Part shown: positions 1 to 7,864 of the stretch, one piece after another | Layout: each line of letters begins with the position of its first letter | Position numbering within the stretch: the first letter of the stretch is position 1 | Origin: a virus | Reading direction: 5' to 3' (one strand) | Virus record (IMG/VR): IMGVR_UViG_3300020160_001428 | Span: 1-64,000 of that record | Length of the DNA stretch: 64,000 bases | Translations under genes and position numbers: made by a program | The notes under the pieces: model-generated | Seen by the model: only the letters and a program-made list of their open reading frames with translations | Told to the model about the DNA's origin: nothing | The model's database searches: none

Positions 1-963
1 TAGTCCACATCCTTGTCCTGCTTTAGTAGTTGGGAACAACATAAAGTAATATGCGTATGCTGTTGTGTTAGCGACACTGATAGTTGAAGATGTTGTAAAT
101 CGAGAATCGCTCAACGTTATCGAGTCCTCTTTTATTAGAACCCATGTTACACCATCGTTACTTCCGTATAATTTATAACTTGTAGGATCGCGTCCACTAA
201 AGTCATTAGCAGTAGTGACTGTAAATCCAGTTACTACTTTACCTGTATTCAACTGTACAGTAACACCTGCGTTTGCTTTGTCAAAGTTTAGATACTTAGT
301 GTTTGGATTATTATCAAATGCACTGTTAGGTCCTTCGCTGCCTGGACTATTATTAGTTGTCGGAATCGCTCTTGTGATCTTCACTGTCGCATTATTCATG
401 TAGATTGCTGTAGGTGCAGGCGGTGGTGGCCCTGCAGGTGCGGCAGTTTGTCCTGCGGCTAGTGGCGTTGTGCTACCATTAGTTGCGTATGCATTAGTTT
501 GTGCTACTGTTGGATTCAATGTACCAGTCCATGTAACACCGCTAGTGTTGGCAAATCCCTGAGTCATACTAAACAACTGTCCTGTGTTGTTGTCATTGCC
601 CACAAAGAAAAAGTAGTCATTGCCCATGTTAATAATATGTCCAGTTCCCATTACTGATTTCTGTGTTCCGTTGGCGGAATATTGAATAGCATTCCACGGA
701 TTAGCACCATCGCCTGTAGCTACGAAAGCTACATAGTCTCCAGTTGCCCAACTAAGCTGACCACTAGTCCAAGGAATCCTATATACGGTTCCTGGATTTT
801 TGCTATAGATTTCACAAGTCGCTGTTTGTGTACAAGCATCAACGTTCCACTGACTGTCTGCTATCTGTGCTCGCCCAAACTTTAAGTCAGCCAGCCCCGA
901 TGCCTGACTGTATGCACTTACACATACAGTTAATAAGAATAAGAACTGTAATAGACGTTTCAT
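1..963 (-). CDS. Secreted F5/8 type C (discoidin)-like protein, C-terminus off the window
   Basis: The open frame runs from an ATG at 963 to the left edge without a stop (321 codons). The first ~18 residues (MKRLLQFLFLLTVCVSAYS) form a signal peptide, so the product is exported. A Pro-rich linker (PAGPPPPAPT) near residue 185 separates an N-terminal part from a C-terminal part. That part has a discoidin/F5-8C pattern: SAFDNNPNTKYLNF, then YKLYGSNDGVTW, as in carbohydrate-binding galactose-binding-like folds. The start overlaps the stop of the FecR-like gene (TAATG), so the two are probably translationally coupled at the end of the curli-type operon. The role is inferred to be a surface or matrix adhesin; no enzyme motif is visible. 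Confidence 0.75.
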   Translation of the reverse strand, partial: MKRLLQFLFLLTVCVSAYSQASGLADLKFGRAQIADSQWNVDACTQTATCEIYSKNPGTVYRIPWTSGQLSWATGDYVAFVATGDGANPWNAIQYSANGTQKSVMGTGHIINMGNDYFFFVGNDNNTGQLFSMTQGFANTSGVTWTGTLNPTVAQTNAYATNGSTTPLAAGQTAAPAGPPPPAPTAIYMNNATVKITRAIPTTNNSPGSEGPNSAFDNNPNTKYLNFDKANAGVTVQLNTGKVVTGFTVTTANDFSGRDPTSYKLYGSNDGVTWVLIKEDSITLSDSRFTTSSTISVANTTAYAYYFMLFPTTKAGQGCGL

Positions 964-2075
964 TATTTTTGTACAATAGTAATGATTGTGTTGCCGCCTT
1001 GGTTAACACGATTCTTGAACTCTAACGATCCTTGTGTTTGATAGATTAAAGAGTTTTGTGTTAATGGGGTTGTTATACATTGGATGTCGCTACCAGTATC
1101 TCTACATAAGCTAAGAGATGTATCATCTTTGACAGCAACAATGCCGCTTGACTTTTTATAGTCAGGTAGTACGCTGTCAACTTCTGCTAATAGATTTTCA
1201 CTTAGACTGTTACCGATCATATCAAATATACTGGCCAGGAACTGATTGTCTAGAAAGTTTTGCGCCAAGCGATCAACATACATACTGGCTATCTGCATTT
1301 CGAGTGCATTTTCAAGACCTTTCTCTTTTAAGAAGTCAACATCAAGGTAACTCTTGCTAGCAGATCGATCACCCTTGCCTGATTCTTTTAGTTCTTTTGG
1401 AGGACTTAGTAATAGCATATTACCAATGGCATCTTCGGACAAGTTTAATATTACAGGACGACTAGGAGGTTGACTACGACTGTTGACCTGTGTGGCTTGA
1501 AATGCCTGATTCAATATAACAATACCAGCATCGCTCTCAACTATGATTTCTCCAACCTTACAGTTCTTTTCTATATCGTCTTTGGTTCTGCTCTTGTTAC
1601 GATCGTCGGGACAACTTGGCAGTAAGATTATAGTGCTTTGACCCAGTTCGTCCACACTAGCAGTAAAGTCAGTACCACGAACGCTGATTGTAGCAGTAGG
1701 CGTATTAAGAGCAACGTTCTGTGGACTATTCTTAGCAATCTGTCCTGAGGCATATCGAACAGTACCGAGTGCAATCTTCGCGCCCAACTTACCAGCTTTT
1801 GATTTAGGATCGTAAACAAAATCGTCTATAACTAACTTTGAGTTCTCGTTGACCTGCACACGAGTATCATCCTCAAATGTTATGCCTACCTTGCCCTGTT
1901 GGGTTCTGATTGCATCGTTCATTTCCACTCCCGTGCCCTTGGCGCCCGTTAGTGTTTGCTTGTCCCTCTGAATGCTGGGAGGGGTGTTGAGTTGTTCTGT
2001 TACTTTGCCTATCGCGGCGTAACTCGACGAGGTGCCTAGCAACAGTAAGCATAGTATTGCTATCCACAATTTCAT
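963..2075 (-). CDS. FecR-domain secreted protein
   Basis: A 370-residue protein with signal peptide MKLWIAILCLLLLGTSSSYA. Residues ~45-140 match the FecR domain: GVEMNDAIRTQQGKVGITF, then DDTRVQVNENSKLVI, then TPTATISVRGTDF. The rest is low-similarity sequence with no recognised motif. FecR proteins are known as periplasmic sensors, but stand-alone secreted FecR-domain proteins also occur beside surface adhesins. No sigma factor or TonB receptor lies next to it, so a signalling role is unlikely here. It sits just downstream of the curlin-like gene and overlaps the next gene by one base. A periplasmic or outer-surface accessory of the curli unit is an inference. Confidence 0.8.
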   Translation of the reverse strand: MKLWIAILCLLLLGTSSSYAAIGKVTEQLNTPPSIQRDKQTLTGAKGTGVEMNDAIRTQQGKVGITFEDDTRVQVNENSKLVIDDFVYDPKSKAGKLGAKIALGTVRYASGQIAKNSPQNVALNTPTATISVRGTDFTASVDELGQSTIILLPSCPDDRNKSRTKDDIEKNCKVGEIIVESDAGIVILNQAFQATQVNSRSQPPSRPVILNLSEDAIGNMLLLSPPKELKESGKGDRSASKSYLDVDFLKEKGLENALEMQIASMYVDRLAQNFLDNQFLASIFDMIGNSLSENLLAEVDSVLPDYKKSSGIVAVKDDTSLSLCRDTGSDIQCITTPLTQNSLIYQTQGSLEFKNRVNQGGNTIITIVQK

Positions 2076-2084
2076 TCATACCCC

Positions 2085-3041
2085 TTAGTTCTTCTGCAAG
2101 ATTCTGAAAGTATTAAAACTTCCTGTTATCTTAATATTAGCCGCGTTATCTACACTACCTTGTTGAATAATACCAATGTCGTTATTAGATCCAGCAATAT
2201 CTGCTTTTGCATATTGACCAAGACTCAAACCACCGCTTTGTGTAATACTAGCAATGTTACTTGAACCAAGTACTTTATAATCAACAGTATTATCACTAAC
2301 ACCACTTTGACTTACTGTAGTTTGATTTCCTTGTCCGTCTAGAACAATCCCAACAGTATTACCATTAAGACCGCCGCCGCTTTGTGTTACGCTAGTAATG
2401 TTTGTTGCACCAGTGCTAGTAACGTTCACATTTCCCTTGTTACCAGTTAGGTTAAGAGTAGTATCGTTACCACCACCTAATGTTTGATTTACAACGGCTG
2501 TGACATTGTCTGCATCAATAATAGCGTCAATAGTATTGCCACCACCACCGCTGGATCTAACTGTTAAACTGTTAGTGTTGCCCAACATACTTACTGTAGT
2601 AACAGCATTACCACCTAATTGGATAATGTCAATCAAGTTACTTGCACTAACGCCAAGGCCGTTATTATTACTGTTAATGAAACCAATATTTCCGCCAACA
2701 TCAACACTATAGTTAATATCAATGCCTTTACCAGTAGTGCCGATTGTGCTGTTGGCTCCTAATGTAAGTATGTTGTTTGGCCCTGCTTGGTTAATAGTAA
2801 TGGTTTGATTATTTCCTACTAGTTTTGCAGGATCAGTATTAGCGCCTGCTGTACCATTAGTTAATATTCCTTTGACCTTATTACCTGCTCCGTCTTGAGT
2901 CATCGTGATAGTGCTATTATCGCCCGTCTGGTCGATATAAATGCTATTGTCGACAGCCCAGCTTGTGGCTGAGATGCCAAATAGCATTATAGTGAGTACT
3001 TTTCTCGACAACCCACTAACGCCTGTCATTCTCTTTTTCAT
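2085..3041 (-). CDS. Curlin-repeat amyloid-like secreted protein
   Basis: A 318-residue protein with an N-terminal signal (LTIMLFGISATSWA). It then has Gly/Asn/Thr/Ser-rich repeats with spaced Gln and Asn, for example IDQTGDNSTITMTQDGAGN, NQTITINQAGPNN and GNQTTVSQSGVSDN. This is the S-x5-Q-x-G-x-N-x5-Q style of CsgA/CsgB curlin repeats, which stack into an amyloid beta-helix outside the cell. Repeats are more irregular than in E. coli CsgA and the protein is about twice as long. Genes for the CsgG pore and CsgF lie directly upstream in the same direction, making this their likely substrate. No separate CsgB nucleator is seen. Translation starts at an ATG without its own Shine-Dalgarno (see the hairpin at 3038-3083). 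Confidence 0.8.
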   Translation of the reverse strand: MKKRMTGVSGLSRKVLTIMLFGISATSWAVDNSIYIDQTGDNSTITMTQDGAGNKVKGILTNGTAGANTDPAKLVGNNQTITINQAGPNNILTLGANSTIGTTGKGIDINYSVDVGGNIGFINSNNNGLGVSASNLIDIIQLGGNAVTTVSMLGNTNSLTVRSSGGGGNTIDAIIDADNVTAVVNQTLGGGNDTTLNLTGNKGNVNVTSTGATNITSVTQSGGGLNGNTVGIVLDGQGNQTTVSQSGVSDNTVDYKVLGSSNIASITQSGGLSLGQYAKADIAGSNNDIGIIQQGSVDNAANIKITGSFNTFRILQKN

Positions 3042-3070
3042 CGTTTTACCATACTATGATAGTTTAACAT
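3038..3070 (-). CDS. Possible 10-residue leader peptide before the curlin-like gene
   Basis: An ATG at 3070 sits 6 nt after a strong AAAGGAG and opens a 10-codon frame (MLNYHSMVKR). Its TGA overlaps the curlin start as ATGA. The peptide may couple translation into the curlin gene, or it may be a by-product of the hairpin described separately. Only the start signal and the overlap support it. Confidence 0.3.
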   Translation of the reverse strand: MLNYHSMVKR

Positions 3071-3083
3071 AGTATGCTCCTTT
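3038..3083 (-). promoter_or_regulatory. Hairpin-bridged ribosome binding site of the curlin-like gene
   Basis: On the minus strand AAAGGAG (ending at 3077) is followed directly by CATACTATG, a 9-nt loop, and the perfect complement CATAGTATG (stem arms 3068-3076 and 3050-3058). Eight bases later comes the curlin ATG at 3041. Folding the 27-nt stem-loop would bring the Shine-Dalgarno to a normal 8-nt spacing, as known for T4 gene 38. The alternative is coupling through the 10-codon leader. Confidence 0.55.
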
Positions 3084-3104
3084 GGGATTCTATGTCCCTT
3101 TAAA

Positions 3105-3113
3105 ATATTTAAG
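3105..3113 (-). promoter_or_regulatory. Late promoter box, curlin-like gene
   Basis: Minus-strand CTTAAATAT contains the TAAATA core of the T4 late promoter (TATAAATA). It lies about 35 nt before the leader ATG, in the csgG-curlin intergenic gap, so the curlin-like gene may have its own late promoter besides read-through from csgF. Confidence 0.4.
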
Positions 3114-3162
3114 CCGGCTCCTTTCGAAATTATATGCCGCTGTTAAAATATCGTTACTGCTT

Positions 3163-3199
3163 GGTGTTAAAAAATTTACACTGTAAAAAAAGCAACACC
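3163..3199 (-). terminator. Weak hairpin after csgG
   Basis: After the csgG stop the minus strand can pair TTTACA with TGTAAA around one base, followed by TTTTTT. An outer GGTGTT/AACACC pairing encloses it. It is AT-rich, so at best a partial terminator. Confidence 0.3.
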
Positions 3200-3200
3200 A

Positions 3201-4529
3201 TTACTTCTTATCTTCTAACTTATTACTCTGTATCCAACCACCACGGTTAGTACCATCTTTTACAACTACTCGCCACCAACCTTCTGTTCCAGGTTGTTTA
3301 ATACCTATGATAGATCCTTTTGCAACCCACCACACCTTTGTGCTTGTTTCTGATTCTTTAGCATAGAAATATGAGTTTTCTTTTAGTATTCTATCACCAA
3401 ACAATGTTACTGTTGGTTTTACTCCTGTCTGCATGTCTGTTACTTTTAAGTCTGCATCTACTTTCTTAACTTCCGGAGTTGCTGTAATCTTAGCAACTAC
3501 TTCTTCTTTAGGGGTTTCACTTTTTCCTTGGACTCCTGCAGGTACTTTTCCGCCATCGGACTGTGGTGGTGTGGCTGCGGGTGGCTCTTTGGCAGGGGCG
3601 GATTCTTTGGGGGCTTGTGTCGGAACCAACTCATCTTTCTTCTCCTCAGTTTTTCTTATCTCTGACGATATAACTGGTGTTGGCGGTGCTGGTAGAGCAA
3701 CTGGCGCAGGCGGAGCAATAACCACTGGAACATTTGATTTAAAATCCCAAATAGCCTTACGTTGTCCTTCTTTGATTAGCTCTACTACTGCCATCTCTAT
3801 TGCGGCCTTAACTGCATATGTGCCTGGCTCATTGATTGTAAGTCCTGCTTCTGCTTCAAATGCCTGTGTGCCCTGGTCAAAGAACTTTAATGCTGTTGTT
3901 GAGTCTGCTGTTGATAAAATAGTTTTTTGTACTGTAACTACTGCCAGTACTTTGCCTGTGTTGACACTAACTGCTCTTACGCTGATGGTTACTGTATCCT
4001 GACTCCATTGTGTTTGCTTGCCAATGCCAAATATACGCATACCGGCACCGCCGCTGTTGACCGTTGAGTCATAGCCAACAATACCACCTTCGATAATCAT
4101 ACCGGCAAATTGCATTGGCATTAAAGGTCTAGCATTGTTACCTTCATAGGCTTCGCGCATTTGTCTAATGATTAAGCGTTCTTTGGTCAGATTGTCGATA
4201 CCCACACGCTCAACAACTTCAAACCATTGTCCTTTCCCAACGCCTTGAAGTGCTTGTATTAGGAATGTTTCAGCGCCTTGTGTAACCGCCGAACTCAAAC
4301 TAGCTACGTTGGCCTGTGGACGGCGCTGTCCTGTTTTATCTGCAAAACTGTAAACAGCCACGCTGATGGGTTTGCCAACAGCAGGTGCAGGTATGGTGTC
4401 GAACTCTTTTTTAACACCTCGCATGGAAGTTGTAACAGTCGGATCAGCTTCAGACAACCCTGTGCTTTGTATCATAGCACATCCACTTAATAGGGCAACT
4501 ATAGATAGTGATAATAATGCACGTTTCAT
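3201..4529 (-). CDS. csgG: CsgG-like curli secretion pore lipoprotein with C-terminal SH3-like extension
   Basis: A 442-residue protein. The N-terminus ends in a lipobox (LLSGC, Cys17), so it is an outer-membrane lipoprotein. Residues ~50-265 match CsgG, the nonameric curli secretion channel: PISVAVYSFADKTGQ, VERVGIDNLTKER, GGIVGYDSTVNSGGAG, VSVNTGKVLAVV and ADSTTALKFF. E. coli CsgG is ~277 residues. The extra ~170 here comprise a Pro/Lys/Glu/Ala-rich linker (~275-365) and a C-terminal bacterial SH3-like fold (YFYAKES, GWWRVVVKDGTNRGGWI). This extension is unusual and might bind peptidoglycan. The gene follows csgF by 3 bases and precedes a curlin-like substrate. CsgE is not present in the window. 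Confidence 0.9.
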   Translation of the reverse strand: MKRALLSLSIVALLSGCAMIQSTGLSEADPTVTTSMRGVKKEFDTIPAPAVGKPISVAVYSFADKTGQRRPQANVASLSSAVTQGAETFLIQALQGVGKGQWFEVVERVGIDNLTKERLIIRQMREAYEGNNARPLMPMQFAGMIIEGGIVGYDSTVNSGGAGMRIFGIGKQTQWSQDTVTISVRAVSVNTGKVLAVVTVQKTILSTADSTTALKFFDQGTQAFEAEAGLTINEPGTYAVKAAIEMAVVELIKEGQRKAIWDFKSNVPVVIAPPAPVALPAPPTPVISSEIRKTEEKKDELVPTQAPKESAPAKEPPAATPPQSDGGKVPAGVQGKSETPKEEVVAKITATPEVKKVDADLKVTDMQTGVKPTVTLFGDRILKENSYFYAKESETSTKVWWVAKGSIIGIKQPGTEGWWRVVVKDGTNRGGWIQSNKLEDKK

Positions 4530-4532
4530 CTT

Positions 4533-5072
4533 TTAGTTTCCTGGCATGTTGAATGATTCTAATGGAACATATATGCAAGTCATTCCCGGATCTCTACACA
4601 ACGCATTTGCTGGATCTGTTACTGTTGTATCTGAAACTCGTAATACAATACACGTTCCATTAGATGATCCAACACAGTTCTCAACATCATTCACTCTACG
4701 CCATGCAATATTACTGCCTTGGAATGATACTGATCCTGAGCATTTAGAGTCTGTTGCTACATTGCAACTATTATTGGCAAACATGGCTGTTGCCACATTC
4801 TGACTAATCTGTGCATAGATACGCGACTCTAAGTTGTTTAAAAACTTAGATAGGTTTGTGTTTTTAGCATCGCTTGCGGCTTTGTCCAATGCCGCTTGAA
4901 CTCGATCATCTCGTGCCTTTTGTCTTGTTGCTTCTTGATTCTCAATAGTCAAGACGTGACTACTATATCCAATGCCGTTAAAACTTGGACTTTTAAATGT
5001 AAAATCACCTAATGGTGCGGCAGTGGCTGTTATGGCCAGCATTATCCCCAATGTAGCTAGGATTTTTTTCAT
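4533..5072 (-). CDS. csgF: CsgF-like curli assembly factor
   Basis: A 179-residue secreted protein with signal MKKILATLGIMLAITATAA. The mature N-terminus (PLGDFTFKSPSFNGIGYSSH) carries the CsgF pattern F-x-F-x-x-P-x-F-G that in E. coli CsgF inserts into the CsgG channel. A Gln/Asn-rich helix and SKFLNNLESRIYAQISQN follow, as in the CsgF middle region. CsgF couples curlin secretion to nucleation on the cell surface. The gene has a good ribosome site (GGGAG), starts the curli-type operon, and lies after a strong terminator and a late promoter box. Confidence 0.85.
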   Translation of the reverse strand: MKKILATLGIMLAITATAAPLGDFTFKSPSFNGIGYSSHVLTIENQEATRQKARDDRVQAALDKAASDAKNTNLSKFLNNLESRIYAQISQNVATAMFANNSCNVATDSKCSGSVSFQGSNIAWRRVNDVENCVGSSNGTCIVLRVSDTTVTDPANALCRDPGMTCIYVPLESFNMPGN

Positions 5073-5100
5073 TCGGTTCGCTCCCGGTTATCTGCTAATA

Positions 5101-5110
5101 CTATTTAATC
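5101..5110 (-). promoter_or_regulatory. Late promoter box, csgF operon
   Basis: Minus-strand GATTAAATAG lies about 30 nt upstream of csgF, just past the terminator at 5139-5164. This suggests the curli-type unit is transcribed on its own late in infection. Confidence 0.45.
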
Positions 5111-5138
5111 TATAACAAGAAATATAACATTAGCACAT

Positions 5139-5164
5139 AAAAAAAGGACACCTCAGTGTCCTTT
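5139..5164 (-). terminator. Rho-independent terminator
   Basis: On the minus strand AAAGGACAC and GTGTCCTTT pair around TGAG and are followed by a T-run. It ends the unit that finishes with the 5188-6612 gene and isolates the csg operon. Confidence 0.85.
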
Positions 5165-5187
5165 ATTGTAATAAGAAAGTATGCAGT

Positions 5188-6612
5188 TTATGTTTGTGGT
5201 AAACTAAAACTAAATTTTCCTTTAACTTGTGTACCACTATAACCATTAGACTCAATAGTAGCCTTTTCAGTAAAGTTCGGTGGATAGATAATGTTTATTT
5301 GTTTAACTGTGGCATCTTCACCTTTTGCACTTACAATACTTTTTGCCTGTACCATAGCACTACTGTTTAGGAAACTACGAATAGCTTCACCAAAGTCAAT
5401 TTTTGGATCACTATTAATATGGTCAGCTACTAGTTTAGCAACACGAGCTAGACATAAGAAACTAACATAACTTCCAGACTTATATCCACCTAGACTAAAA
5501 ATACGTTTTAATGCAGGAGGTACTTTCTTTGCATCTTCTGGTGTAGCTTGTTTGTTCACAGCATTAGGATTTTGAGGGTTACCGGCTAGTTGATAATCAG
5601 GAGCTCGAGCATTTGTTAACATTTCGTTTAATGCACTTGCTTCTTCTTGACTAATAATACCGTACTGTAGTCCTAGTGTAATAGGTTGTATCAAACCAGA
5701 CTCTCGTTTACAAATGTCAAGGATTTCAACTGCGGCAGGATATTTCTTAATATATGCGGCGCCGTTTTGCGTTTCTGAGGCCTCTTCTTTAGCTTTCCAT
5801 ATGTTAGTAATAGTGGCCTTAGCACCTTGTTTACCTTTATGGCTAACCCCAAGGCTAATACCGTTACTAATAATGTAACTATCAACTAAGGGATTGTTTT
5901 GATCTACTGGGAATGATATTGTTGCGGCTCTTAGTGGGCCTTTGAATACGTCTGCAACCGCTTGTGCAAGATGTCCAGTTACTTGACTGTGTCCGCTGAT
6001 CATAGCAACAGGAGCAATGACTTCACAGAAGTCGTCTTGCAATGCTGATACCTGTGCGGCGCCACCTACAAATACAATAGGTTGATTATTTGCCGCGGCG
6101 TTTAAGGATGCTGTTAGCATTTCTCCTTGTGCATGTTCACTGACAACTTTTACAATAGAGCCAACACCCCTAGCACGATTATCTGCTAGACCTAACTGTC
6201 CGGGCTGTAGTGCAGATTCAGCTTTAACAGTTGAACTCTTACCTGCGGCACTAAGACCAAGTACTGCTTTTACATCTTTATCTTGGATAGTATTGTTGGG
6301 ATTTTTACGATCGTAGAACTTGCCGATCCAAAGTTCTTCACCCTCATCACTTGCAAATACAGCATAGGCAAAGCTCTTAGAACGAGCGGCAGGTTTATTG
6401 ACCCAATGTATTTTATCTTTGGCGCCGTCAGTTACTTCTAATACTGCGGCCTCTACTTCTGCCATATCTGCATATTGTAGCTCAGGTGCAGGAGGAAAAT
6501 CCCAATTCCAGCTAGTGAACTTGTATTCTATACCGTCAGCACTAGCATAAACCTCATTAGGTTTGGCTGCTCGTAATCCTTGGCCTTCAACAATAAACTC
6601 TTTTGCTCTCAT
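5188..6612 (-). CDS. Phage protein of unknown function, 474 aa
   Basis: Not recognised by family. The start MRAKEFIVEGQ belongs to an M-x-x-x-E-F-I-V-E style common at the N-termini of T4-like phage proteins. The body is soluble with no signal or membrane segment. It includes IHWVNKPAARSKSFAYAVF, DEGEELWIGKFYDRKNP and a C-terminal ITLGLQYGIISQEEASALNEM segment. It has its own late box immediately upstream and a strong terminator downstream, so it is probably a single-gene late unit. A virion or DNA-associated role is a guess. Confidence 0.75.
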   Translation of the reverse strand: MRAKEFIVEGQGLRAAKPNEVYASADGIEYKFTSWNWDFPPAPELQYADMAEVEAAVLEVTDGAKDKIHWVNKPAARSKSFAYAVFASDEGEELWIGKFYDRKNPNNTIQDKDVKAVLGLSAAGKSSTVKAESALQPGQLGLADNRARGVGSIVKVVSEHAQGEMLTASLNAAANNQPIVFVGGAAQVSALQDDFCEVIAPVAMISGHSQVTGHLAQAVADVFKGPLRAATISFPVDQNNPLVDSYIISNGISLGVSHKGKQGAKATITNIWKAKEEASETQNGAAYIKKYPAAVEILDICKRESGLIQPITLGLQYGIISQEEASALNEMLTNARAPDYQLAGNPQNPNAVNKQATPEDAKKVPPALKRIFSLGGYKSGSYVSFLCLARVAKLVADHINSDPKIDFGEAIRSFLNSSAMVQAKSIVSAKGEDATVKQINIIYPPNFTEKATIESNGYSGTQVKGKFSFSLPQT

Positions 6613-6629
6613 AATAAATCCGTTATAGA

Positions 6630-6637
6630 GTATTTAG
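6630..6637 (-). promoter_or_regulatory. Late promoter box before 5188-6612
   Basis: Minus-strand CTAAATAC, 17 nt from the ATG at 6612. The TAA stop of the bilin reductase gene (6634-6636) is part of the box. The following CTCTATAACGGA nearly repeats the sequence after the box at 26634. Confidence 0.5.
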
Positions 6638-7317
6638 CGGATTTCAGGGAACAAACAATCGTGTATAAACACCTGTACATCATCCTCACTTAGCCCTAAA
6701 CTAACCATAACTTTAGGAGTATGCGGGTTTTGTTTCTGATTTTCGCAGTAGTAGTTCTGCGATTCTTTAGTATTATTAGCAGTATTACTAGTTTCGTCTA
6801 CACATTCTAGATAGTGGTTAATCAGTATATGCGCTAGACTTGTAAGTTGCTTTAATTCATCTTCGTCACTGACATTACCCGCCGCAACCATATGCTCACT
6901 AAAAATACGTTCTGCCCAATCAGGTAGTTTACGCTTTTTGTTCCATTCGTAGCGACCTACTTCTTCTCCAAAGTATTCAATCATAGGATGTTCTTTGTCG
7001 CCACCTGGACTATAATCAATAAAACAGCCGGTGATCTTGTTTTTACCAGCTATAACGTCAAAGCCAAAAATAGGAGCAGGGTTATGTAAATGTGGAAAAA
7101 TGCAACAGTGCATCATCCATAGTCCCTTAGTTTCTCGAGCATCTACTACATCAATATGAGCACGACGATAACGACTGCTAGCCCACACTTTGTTAACCCA
7201 ACCCGGCTGATTAAATCGATCCATTCCAGGTTCGTGTATAATACTGCCTGTTGCATAAAATCGTGATTCAAGGTATTCTTGAATTTTAATTAATGTATCC
7301 CATACATTACTGCTCAT
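6634..7317 (-). CDS. Ferredoxin-dependent bilin reductase (PcyA/PebS/PcyX family)
   Basis: A 227-residue protein. The core RRAHIDVVDARETKGLWMMH, then FPHLHNPAPIFGFDVIAG, then IDYSPGG matches the bilin reductase family, which reduces biliverdin IXalpha using ferredoxin. Asp87 in FGFD corresponds to the catalytic Asp of PcyA, and His70 in MMHC sits in the conserved L-H-x-V-x-F-P position. The length fits phage PebS/PcyX better than a fused enzyme. I chose the ATG at 7317 because GGAG lies 7 nt upstream; a TTG at 7332 is less likely. It overlaps the heme oxygenase gene that makes its substrate. Which bilin it makes cannot be told from sequence alone. Confidence 0.85.
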   Translation of the reverse strand: MSSNVWDTLIKIQEYLESRFYATGSIIHEPGMDRFNQPGWVNKVWASSRYRRAHIDVVDARETKGLWMMHCCIFPHLHNPAPIFGFDVIAGKNKITGCFIDYSPGGDKEHPMIEYFGEEVGRYEWNKKRKLPDWAERIFSEHMVAAGNVSDEDELKQLTSLAHILINHYLECVDETSNTANNTKESQNYYCENQKQNPHTPKVMVSLGLSEDDVQVFIHDCLFPEIR

Positions 7318-7864
7318 CAACAAACTCCACAAACTCCATCATTTGTTCAAAACATTTTGCGGCAAAGCCAAAACAGATAATAGCTTCTTCGGCAAGACTA
7401 TCATCTAACTTCGCACGTAGGATATTTTTAATTTTTTCTGGGTCGTCACCGAATGTATACATTCTACCTGCGCCAGGTACACGTTTCTTGATCATCTGTC
7501 CGCCACTTAAATCACCAAAGTGACGCACATACAAATGTGCTAACAGTTTTTTAGGATCGTCTTTAATGCCAAGTATGTAGGTAATGTATTCATTTACTAC
7601 AGGGCAGAGTTGTGCATCGCCCTGCTCGTCTCCCCACAACTCTTGAAAATCTTCTAAGATTGCAGGAGCTCTACGAACTTCAGGATAGTCATTTAGCAAG
7701 CCATGTGGCATAGCACATAACTCTAAAATCTCATACATTGGATGTTGATTTTTTAGATATGTAGCATATAGTTTATGATTTATTTTACCCGAGAACAAGA
7801 CCTTAACAAACGGTTGTGTCTCAGCATTACGATGTGCTTCGTGTGTTAGATCTTTTAGACTCAT
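7307..7864 (-). CDS. ho1: Heme oxygenase (biliverdin-producing)
   Basis: A 185-residue protein of the HO-1 family. The N-terminal LTHEAHRNAE carries the proximal heme ligand (His11, H-x-x-A-E pattern), and the distal helix has HFGDLSGGQMI. It opens heme to biliverdin IXalpha, CO and iron with reduced ferredoxin. It lies between clpS (ATGA overlap) and the bilin reductase, giving a two-step heme-to-bilin cassette like that of cyanophages. The neighbours here do not otherwise point to a cyanobacterial host. Confidence 0.92.
   Translation of the reverse strand: MSLKDLTHEAHRNAETQPFVKVLFSGKINHKLYATYLKNQHPMYEILELCAMPHGLLNDYPEVRRAPAILEDFQELWGDEQGDAQLCPVVNEYITYILGIKDDPKKLLAHLYVRHFGDLSGGQMIKKRVPGAGRMYTFGDDPEKIKNILRAKLDDSLAEEAIICFGFAAKCFEQMMEFVEFVDEQ

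Noticed and set aside
215-1025. Plus-strand frames over the left-edge region
   Set aside because: The minus strand carries one continuous frame with a signal peptide and F5/8C-like sequence. The plus frames are short shadows of it.
963-2075. FecR-domain protein as an anti-sigma regulator
   Set aside because: No ECF sigma factor or TonB receptor nearby, and it has an N-terminal signal peptide rather than the cytoplasmic anti-sigma domain.
3433-4002. A 189-residue plus-strand frame opposite csgG
   Set aside because: Gly/Val/Ser/Thr-rich antisense of the Pro/Lys-rich csgG linker. No start signal, and csgG is clearly real.
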